Origin: Pseudoneurospora amorphoporcata
Lineage: Eukaryota > Ascomycota > Sordariomycetes > Sordariales > Sordariaceae
Assembly: GCA_033297205.1 (NCBI GenBank)
Contig: MU859219.1
Location: forward strand, 1-64,000
Direction of reading: 5' to 3'
Length of the DNA stretch: 64,000 bases
Shown here: in pieces, positions 56,505-64,000 of the stretch
Layout of the letters: the number at the start of each line of letters is the position of its first letter
How positions within the stretch are numbered: position 1 is the stretch's first letter
The notes under the pieces: model-generated
Told to the model about the DNA's origin: nothing
Databases searched by the model: none
What the model saw: the letters and a program-made list of their open reading frames with translations, nothing else
Position numbers and translations under genes: made by a program

Positions 56505-58867
56505 CTACCGGTGACTAAACCCTTCTTCACCCCAATCCCCACCACCACTCCCTCCTGCTCCTGCTCCTGCTCCTGCTCCCGCCACTGAACCCACGGCACC
56601 CACTGCCGCAGTCACGGCATGCTGGTCTGCATCCGCCGAGCCCATCCAGTACAGCGAGAGGAATACCATCACATGAAGCGCCACGCAGTACGCTGCAAAT
56701 AGGTTCCTGCTCGTCCTTGTAGCCAACACCATCCTCGTGATCGAGTACACCGCCCTCTCCGGCAGACTCATCCGCTTGTACGCCCTAGCGGACTCGCGAC
56801 CCCTGAACGCCGCGAAGGGCGAGATGTTGGACTCGTACGCCTTTCTGTATCGGTCCAGTGCTACGCCACCGCCACCGTTATTCCCGTCGCTACCGCTTGT
56901 TGCGCCAAAGGAGACGGCGGATGGGTTAGGGTTGGATGAGAAGGAGGCTGTCGAGGTGGCCGACGCCATGCCGCCTCCAGCGCGGTTATAGCTGGACACG
57001 TAGCGCGTCTTCTCGTAGAGGTTCAGGTTATCCCGCTGGAGAGCGGCGATTTCCTGCCGTAATTGGGAGACCGTCTTGTGGGTCTCAGACAGCTCTTGCT
57101 CGAGCTGGGCATTGCGCTTCTTGAACCGGTCGCGCTGTGCGGTGATCATCGGGAGAATGCCACCAGCTCCGCCGCCTGCGAAGTCGGGCGAGTCGCGATC
57201 GAGACCGCGGGGGTTGAAGCCGCTCACGATCGAAGAGGTAGGGGATATCCTACCACCGCCCAGCTTTCGTGTAGGAGCGATCGAAGGGGCATAGCGGGCA
57301 ACAGATGCTCCCGAAGGGAAAGCATTAGGCGCCTCGGCTTGGATGGTTGAGAGCTCGTTTTCAAGCTTCTCGTTGAGATTTTGCGACTTCTCAAGCTCAG
57401 CATTGGTCCGAGAGAGCTCTTCCTGCAAGTCTTGAAGGCGAGTTTGGAGGTCCAGGTGCGAGACACGCAGGATGGTCAGCTCGTCATTGAGCTTCTTGTT
57501 TCGCGCAAGAAGAAGCTGCTCGAGCGTATCCCCCTTTCCTTCGTCTCCCTCGGCATTGTTGCCCGAGACTGCACGTACGGCGTCGTCATCATCACCTGTG
57601 GCAAACTCGATGCTCTTGAGAACCTCCAACTCCTGTTTCACGTCGTCATAGTCTGACCATTTTTGGACCTTGGCCTTGAGCGCATCTCGTTCCTCTTTGA
57701 GCATGCCAACCTCTCTCTCCAGACCACGAAGCTTGGTGTCCAGGTCTCTCTTGAGCCCTTCCTTCTCCACCCGCGCTGCATCCAGCTTACGAATTAGTGA
57801 CGAGTTCTCTGACCTCACGCGCAGATATCCCGGGTCGTCCTCCAAAGATGTAGCCGGTTGTGCGGAGACCTGCGACTTCGACTGCGCAAGCTCAAGTCGC
57901 AGTTGTTCGTTGCGGGCTTCCACCTCGGCAAGTCTCGTACTAGTGCGCTCCAAGTCGGACTGGACCATCTCCAGCTCAGCGTTCGTAACTTGACCGGTGT
58001 GTTCCTCTGCATCGTCGGATTTGCCCAGTCTCTGGTTGACTTCGTAGCTGGCTTTGAGCTCGCTGAGTAGACGGTCCTGGTTCTCAATCTTCTCTTCCAA
58101 TGCCTTCTCCTTGGCCGCCCAGTTGTCCTGCTTCTCGTCGAGTACGGCAGTCCACGAAGACTCGACCTCCTTGACCTTGGATTCCAGGTTCTCCTCTAGC
58201 TGCTTTCTAGCGTCGGACTCCTTCTGTAGTCGGGATTCCGTCTCTTCAAGCTGCAATGTGAGCTTGGCCACGTTCTTCTGCAAGTGGTTGTTTTCCTCCG
58301 TGAGCTTCGGTAGCGTGTCTTCGGATACAAGCATCGAGTCGACCGAAGCCTCTAGTAGCGGGTACGGGTCCGGCGCCTCGGATAAGGATGTGTAGGCGTG
58401 GAGGAAGGCCGAGTTTACCGACTTGGAGTGGTTCGTAAGGAGGTCGATAAAGCCCTGGTAGGCTGTTGTTATTATGGTGTGTTAGTTAGCCCATCAGCTT
58501 AGAAAGCATCGCTGTCCTAGGGGAGGGTGTAGCGTACCTTTAAGCAGCCCCTTAATCTCTCCCAACTTGGTGGCATCATCCAACTTGCGAAAGTCCTTGG
58601 TCTTTTGTGCAAGGTCCTTCCTCTGTACGGTAGAGTCCCGTTGGAATGTAACGATTTCTGAGGCCGTGTTGTCTAGATTCGAGACTAAGGAGATAAAGTC
58701 GAGACCTAGAAAAGGTAGAGTCAGAAACAGCGCCTGGAAGGACACATTCAAGACTGGGGAGTATAGACCGTCGTACTTCTCCATTGTGAGATGGCACTTT
58801 GGAACTTGTTTGTCGCATTCGGGGTGTCTCCTGCTCCTGGAGCTTCGGGGCTGATGACATCCGCCAT
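56505..58867 (-). CDS. COY1: CASP/COY1 Golgi transmembrane coiled-coil protein
   Basis: Three exons on the minus strand, 58867-58777, 58705-58538 and 58462-56505, encode 738 residues. CASP proteins are tail-anchored golgins of the Golgi membrane that interact with SNAREs and tethers in retrograde transport. The N-terminus KFQSAISQWRSLDFISLVS spans the first splice junction; VQRKDLAQKTKDFRKLDD and GFIDLLTNHSKSVNSAF are family landmarks. About 400 residues of coiled coil follow. The C-terminal part has AYKRMSLPERAVYSITRMVL and the membrane segment NLFAAYCVALHVMVFLSLYW, then a Gly/Ala tail. The tail is encoded over a CTCCTG microsatellite and may vary in length. Confidence 0.94.
56548..56578. 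repeat. CTCCTG microsatellite in the CASP tail
   Basis: Four to five CTCCTG units. In the CASP frame (minus strand) it codes for a Gly-Ala run in the last 25 residues, beyond the membrane helix. Confidence 0.75.
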
Positions 58868-59508
58868 GGTTTCGGGCATTGTGCCTGCTTGCGCAGTGCT
58901 CGAGTTTCTTATTAAGAGACCTAGGCCGGCCTAGGTTTACAGTTGCATAAAGTTAACAGTGTTGTTGTCTGGCGGATATTCGAGGGATGTGGTATCGATC
59001 TGGGCGGGATGTCGGGAGGATGTCAAACGGTGATGCGTGCGTGGCAGGGAGTGTTCAGTTTACATCAGACACCAACCGTCACGGTTCCCGCACCGCTCCT
59101 GTTGGTCCGGGCTTCATGGGCACCGGGCCCGAGGCAAGATCGACCGCCTAAAACCGTCCCACAGCGGCACTCAACAGTGGAGGCCAACAAAGGAAAGCCC
59201 AGCGTCGTCGGGCGGCACCTCACCTCCACCAACAGCCCACCGAGCTTACAGGGGCCCTGTTACCTTTACTTAGCTAGGGTATAGCTGCCTCGCTACGTAA
59301 CTGCCTGCCTGATGGTGTCCCGCTGGAGGTGCCCGCCATCCGATCTTCCTCTCGACTTACAACTTGCGAATAGCTTCAAAAGGCAACAATAGTCCACCCT
59401 CCCTCCCTCAGTACCTTTTGCGCAGCTACGGGGTGCAACTTGCATTGCGCAAATCTGTGTTTTGGATCCGGCATGCCCAGGTAACAATGTTGTCGAAGCT
59501 GCACCGGA
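58868..59508. promoter_or_regulatory. Divergent promoter region, CASP and VPS3
   Basis: Start codons face outward across 641 bases. No recognised gene; contains frames under 115 codons. Confidence 0.5.
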
Positions 59509-62500
59509 ATGGCACCCGCATCCGCAGCATCCCCCAAGCCCATGGCAGCCGGTCCATATGTCTTGAGACCCTTGCTCCACGATGTCCCTCTATCGGCTGA
59601 GGGTACCGACGAAGATATTAAGATTAACTGCGTCGACTACTTAGGTGAGCCTCCCCTTGACCATGTATCTGCTGTTTATGCGCCAGCCATACTGACCCTG
59701 CTTTGCGCCCAACCCAGACGGTAACCTTTACGTTGGAACGTCCGCATCCGAGCTGCTCCATTTCTTCCGCATACCGCCCGATCCCAACGATCCGAACAGC
59801 ACCGATACCTTTATCCTCGCCTCAAGGCTACTTCCTGCCTACTCGGAAACCTCCGGCTCGCCCAATGGCCCAAAACCCGGTGTCCAACAGATCCTCTTGC
59901 TGCCGCGCGTGGGCAAGGCATGTATCCTTTGCAACTGGACAGTCACATTCTACTCGCTACCGGAGCTGAGCCCGGTTTTTGGGACCACCCAAGTCCGGAA
60001 CTGTAACTGGATTGGAGGTGTGGACTTGAACGCGAATTTTGAGAACCCCGGAACCGCCGTTACCATTCTCCTTTCGCTCAACAGGCGCATACAAGTGGTG
60101 AGGATTGGGGATGATGCTCGTGTCATCAGGAAGATCGACTTTTCCGGGAGCACTCTCTCGGTGCGGAGGGACAGTATCGCATGTGTTGCTGATTCTAGGA
60201 GCTATGCTTTGCTGGACGTTGATCGGCAACTCAAGATCCCGTTAATGAGCATATCGTCCCTGGATGACTCCGCTCCGGGAGGACAGTATGGCCAAACACA
60301 GAACATTGCAGGGCCGCCCGAGAACGGAGGCCATTCAAGGAGCGCCTCATCGGCGACAGCAAGGCTCGCGCCTGCTGACTTCCACAGCCATTCAAGAAGC
60401 ACAAGCTTGTCTGGGTTGATAGGAAACATGCGTGGGAACCAGAGACCACAGGGAGAGCAAGACGATCCGGTGTTTCAACAGCCTGGCACACCGAAATCGT
60501 CGAACACTCCAGAGCGAAAACCCAGCCCTGCTCTAAATGACGGGGACAAGCCATTACCTCCACCCCCACGGGATTCGATGGCATCTCTAGCGTCCCAAGC
60601 TTCTGGTACAGGGGGAATCTCTCCGGGACGCATAGCATCTCCTAAGCCACAACCTGGATTAGTCTTCTTAAAGCCACATATTGTGTCCCCTACACCAGAA
60701 GAATTCCTGCTCGTAACTGGAACAGGACCCCTCGACCCCGGAATCGGCATGTTTGTGAATCTGGACGGTGATCCTACGAGACCCACCGTTGAGTTTGAGA
60801 GATATCCCAGGGAGATTGCTGTTGACGGGGGTGCGCCCGACGTGTCATCTCCGGGGGCATCGGTTTTGGGTCGTGAGGCTGAGGGCTATGTCTTCGCTTC
60901 CATGGGAAAGGAGTTCGAAGATGGTGTACATCAGGGCTTGGAGATCCAAAGGTTCGATGTGAATGTCGGTGAAGACGAGGCAGAGAAGTTTTGGTTGGAA
61001 GTGCCTAGCAAGGACGACCCAACTACTCCCGCTGTTCACACCCCTATAGGCATCAGATCACTCTTGGCTAGCGAAGAGATGCAGTTTGAGGAGCTGGTCA
61101 AACGGCTTTGTCAGAGGAGATTTTCCCCGTTCAACGGGGGTTCTGCTACACCTGCTGTGTCCACAAAGGGTGCCGATTCACGTACGGCGTCCTCGATAGA
61201 GCGGCTAGCACGAGAGAAGGAATTATTCGATCGAGACCTAGGGTCGGAAGAGGAACCGCTGCCAGAAAACTGGGAGACTGTGCGGAACAGGGAAAACGAG
61301 GAGTTCGTACGCGTGCTTTCCAAAGGCTCGTCGCGCCTGGCTGTCTGGACAGGGGCGGACATATGGTGGGCTGTTCGAAACCCCTTGTTGCTTCAGTTGG
61401 AATCGAGCCTAGAGTTGGCAACTTCTAAAGCACAACAGGGCAGCTCAGACAGCTCGGAACAGAGAACACAACTCCTCAATCTCATAAAAACCATCAACAA
61501 CCGGGAGCCCAAGACAGAGCTTGAGTTCATGACTCTCGGATACGTCAAGCAACGGGCCAGCATCATGCTTGTTGCCAACTTCCTAAACTGTGCCGAGTCT
61601 CCTTTCAGCGACTCTGAGACAAGGCAAATGGAAGCAAGTCTACTCGACGGTGACCTAGATGCTCGAGTGGTCTTGTCACTGATTCCCACTCTTCGAAACG
61701 AGATCGTCATGGGCCAAAAGGGAATTTGGGTATATGGGGGAATTAGATCCCTTGTCGAAGAGTACATCACAGCGGAGAAGGACAAGGAAGTTACGCAGAC
61801 GATCGATTCGCTACCTCGACATGTGCTCAACTTCCTACGCCGGTTCCTCACTGCTTGGAGAAACAAAAAGGGCTTCGGCAGTATCTCCGCTGAGATCTTT
61901 CGGACAGTGGATGCGTCTTTACTACTAGTACTCCTAGAACTGGACAAGAACACGCCTGTGGGCAAGTCTGGCGAGCCTGGTTCACCTCGAAAGGAACTAT
62001 ACGAACTCGTGGACCACGGCGTTGACTGCTTTGATAGGGCGGTAAGCCTGCTAGAGGGATACCGCCGCCTGTACGTCCTCAGTCGACTCTACCAACAACG
62101 TAAGCTGTCGCCCTATGTGCTCAAAACATGGAAGCGTATCATCGAAGGGGAAGAGGATCGGGGCGGCGAGCTGGGAGGCGACGGTGAGCTGCAAGTCAGA
62201 AAGTATCTCAGCAACATCAGCAACCAGGAGCTGGTGAAGAAATACGGTGTTTGGCTGGCTAAGCGTAATCCCAAGCTGGGTGTCGAAGTCTTTGCCGATG
62301 ATAAGATCAAAGCACCGAGATTGGTACCAACTGACGTCGTTGCCCTTTTAAAAGAAGAGGCTCCCGATGCAGTCAAGTACTATCTTGAGCATCTCGTGTT
62401 CAGGAAGGGCAGCACAGCCTACATCAACGAGCTAATCACCTACTACCTCGACATCGTCATCAACGACCTCCAAAACTCACCAGAATCCCGAGCGACCGCC

Positions 62501-63403
62501 ACGGCTTCATACGAAGCCTACCGCGCCTTACGCCCTCCCAAACCCACATACCGCCAATTCTTAACCGACAACGCCCCTCCAGACGACGAGGCCTGGCAAA
62601 GTCGCCTCCGACTCCTGCAACTCCTTGGTGGTGCGCACGACTACGACGCCGCCGCCATCCGCCAACGCATCGACTCCTCCCTAGCAGAATTCTCTTCCGA
62701 GCACGGCGCCGCAGCACTGTCCCAAAAGCAGCAGCAACCACAACAGCAAAAACAGCGCCTCCTCGTCCCCGAAGCCATCATCCTCAACGGCTGCCTCCAC
62801 GACCACGAAGACTCCCTCCGCCTGCTCGTTCACCACCTAGGCGACTACGACTCCGCCGTCTCCTACTGCTTACGCGGCGGCCTTTCCCTCTCCTTTAACA
62901 ACACCATCGCACCTTCGCAGCCAAAACAGCCACTCCTTACCGAAGAAACCCAGTCCCACCTCTTCCACGTCTTGCTAGCCGAGTTTCTCGCCATTGAAGA
63001 CCTCAGCGACCGCGTCGAGCAGACGGGCGCACTGCTCGAGCGGTTCGGCGGCTGGTTTGATGTCTTGAAGGTTCTGGGGATGATCCCCGATGGCTGGTCT
63101 GTGGATGTCATTGCGCAGTTTTTGGTCATGGCGCTGCGGAAGCTGGTCGAAGAGCGGCATGAGAGTTTGGTGCAGAGGGCTTTGAGCGGGGCGGAAAATT
63201 TGAGGGTTGGCTATGAGAGTGTGGTGAGGATGGGGGAGTTGGGCCCGACCGTTGTCGGTGATGAGGAGAAAAGAGGTGGAGGGCAGGGAGGAGCGGGAGA
63301 AGAGGAGATGCAAGAGATGAATGAAATGCAGGAGATGGGGGATATGGGTGGGAGTAAAAGGGGAGTTGGTGTTGGTGGGAGTGATGATGATGAGTTTGCC
63401 TGA
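59509..63403 (+). CDS. VPS3: Vacuolar sorting protein VPS3 (CORVET subunit, TGFBRAP1/VPS39 family)
   Basis: Two exons, 59509-59644 and 59718-63403, encode 1273 residues; the intron is 73 nt. The N-terminal beta-propeller CNH domain begins with INCVDYLDGNLYVGTSASELLHFF and is interrupted by a long Ser/Pro-rich loop (about 190-320). The rest is helical: Vps39-type domains, with LLEGYRRLYVLSRLYQQRKL, KYGVWLAKRNPKLGVEVFADD and HLVFRKGSTAYINEL, matching the CHC-repeat region of Vps3/Vps39. CORVET tethers early endosomes through Rab5 GTPases. VPS3 is preferred to VPS39 because of the size and the large propeller insertion; a phylogeny would settle it. A Gln-rich patch (about residue 1070) and a Glu/Met-rich tail are low complexity. 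Confidence 0.85.
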
Positions 63404-63646
63404 GGCTTTTTTTTTCTTTTGTTTATTTAGCGAAGATTTTGATATATATTTCAAACGACTTTCTTTTTAAGGACGCAATCACTTTTCCTCGGTAGACACT
63501 TCATTTGCATCTAGAACAAGAGTTCCAGCCCGCGCATTGGTCAAAGAAAGATGGGAACAGGTCGTTGCGCTTTGGCCATAGGATATGTGCAATGCCCCAT
63601 ATAGGATCCATAGGAATAAAAGATTCCAACAACAACACTCGACTAC

Positions 63647-63731
63647 GGTTGTATAGTGTAGCGGTTATCACTCCGGATTCTGAATTCCATCAGAACATTC
63701 CGGCAACCCCGGTTCGATTCCGGGTACGACC
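63647..63731 (+). tRNA. tRNA-Gln (anticodon CUG) with a 14-nt intron
   Basis: A complete cloverleaf: acceptor GGTTGTA/TACGACC, D arm, anticodon stem CCGGA/TCCGG, T arm CCCGG-TTCGATT-CCGGG. The anticodon CTG at 63680-63682 reads CAG (Gln). After base 37 a 14-nt intron (63684-63697) is inserted, the standard position. The intron TCAGAA (63690-63695) can pair with TTCTGA of the anticodon loop. The B box is GGTTCGATTCC (63711). Confidence 0.95.
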
Positions 63732-63736
63732 TTCAC

Positions 63737-63749
63737 TTTTGCTTTTTTT
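63737..63749 (+). terminator. Pol III T-run terminator of tRNA-Gln
   Basis: TTTT at 63737-63740 and a seven-T run at 63743-63749 lie 6-18 bases after the tRNA end, the expected place for RNA polymerase III termination. Confidence 0.75.
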
Positions 63750-64000
63750 CTATTACTCTTTTTGATGAGCAAGGTGATTGTTTTTTGCTTTGGCTTCTAT
63801 CGTGTTTCTATTTTTGTTCGGTCTTGGTTCTTAGGTCAAAACACCTTTTCGGATGCGACTGGTGAGAGAATGAATGCCGCCCAAAGCTCGTTGAAGTAGG
63901 ATATCGTGGACATTCGTTAAACCATTTCCGTATCAGTTCGAGCGCAGACTCCGAAGACGGATGCATATTCGGAGGTCTGGTCAAGACCTCTCGCCGTGCG

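Overview
The window looks like nuclear chromosomal DNA of a filamentous ascomycete (Pezizomycotina, probably Sordariomycetes; a Neurospora/Sordaria-type relative is my inference). The evidence is genes with many short GT-AG introns (about 55-225 nt) carrying CTAAC/CTGAC-type branch sites, strong preference for C-ending codons, long AT/CT-rich intergenic stretches, a complete 149-residue fungal calmodulin, and an intron-containing eukaryotic tRNA gene. I read 17 protein genes and one tRNA gene; exon structures were assembled by hand from splice motifs and reading frame. I see no transposon, CRISPR array, bacterial operon or secondary-metabolite cluster.

Layout: 2.6-9.4 kb holds three plus-strand genes: a secreted FAD-linked (BBE-type) oxidase, a Ure2-type glutathione transferase and the splicing factor BBP/SF1. 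10.4-29.9 kb holds three minus-strand genes: a membrane-anchored DCR2-type calcineurin-like phosphatase, a 1554-residue mostly disordered protein ending in a degenerate methyltransferase fold, and a large helical PPR-like protein that is probably mitochondrial. The last two are separated by an unusually gene-poor 8 kb. From 30.5 kb the region is gene-dense: cytochrome c oxidase subunit 7, clathrin light chain, an RTT103-type CTD-interacting protein, a mitochondrial MDL1-type ABC transporter, aspartate kinase, the Qa-SNARE TLG2, calmodulin, the AP-1 gamma subunit, a secreted DUF3455 protein, the Golgi protein CASP/COY1, the CORVET subunit VPS3 and tRNA-Gln(CUG).

Two functional themes appear. 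Five genes between 31.5 and 63.4 kb (clathrin light chain, TLG2, AP-1 gamma, CASP, VPS3) act in trans-Golgi/endosome traffic. At 29.9-30.5 kb the PPR-like gene and COX7 are head to head, so two probable mitochondrial proteins share one intergenic promoter region. The rest is housekeeping: mRNA processing, amino-acid synthesis, Ca2+ signalling, detoxification. I found no convincing new multi-gene system. The best leads are the degenerate-methyltransferase protein and its large upstream region, a CCAAT-box cluster inside the gene-poor stretch, a hidden 22-nt terminal exon in the DUF3455 gene, and the PPR-like/COX7 promoter.
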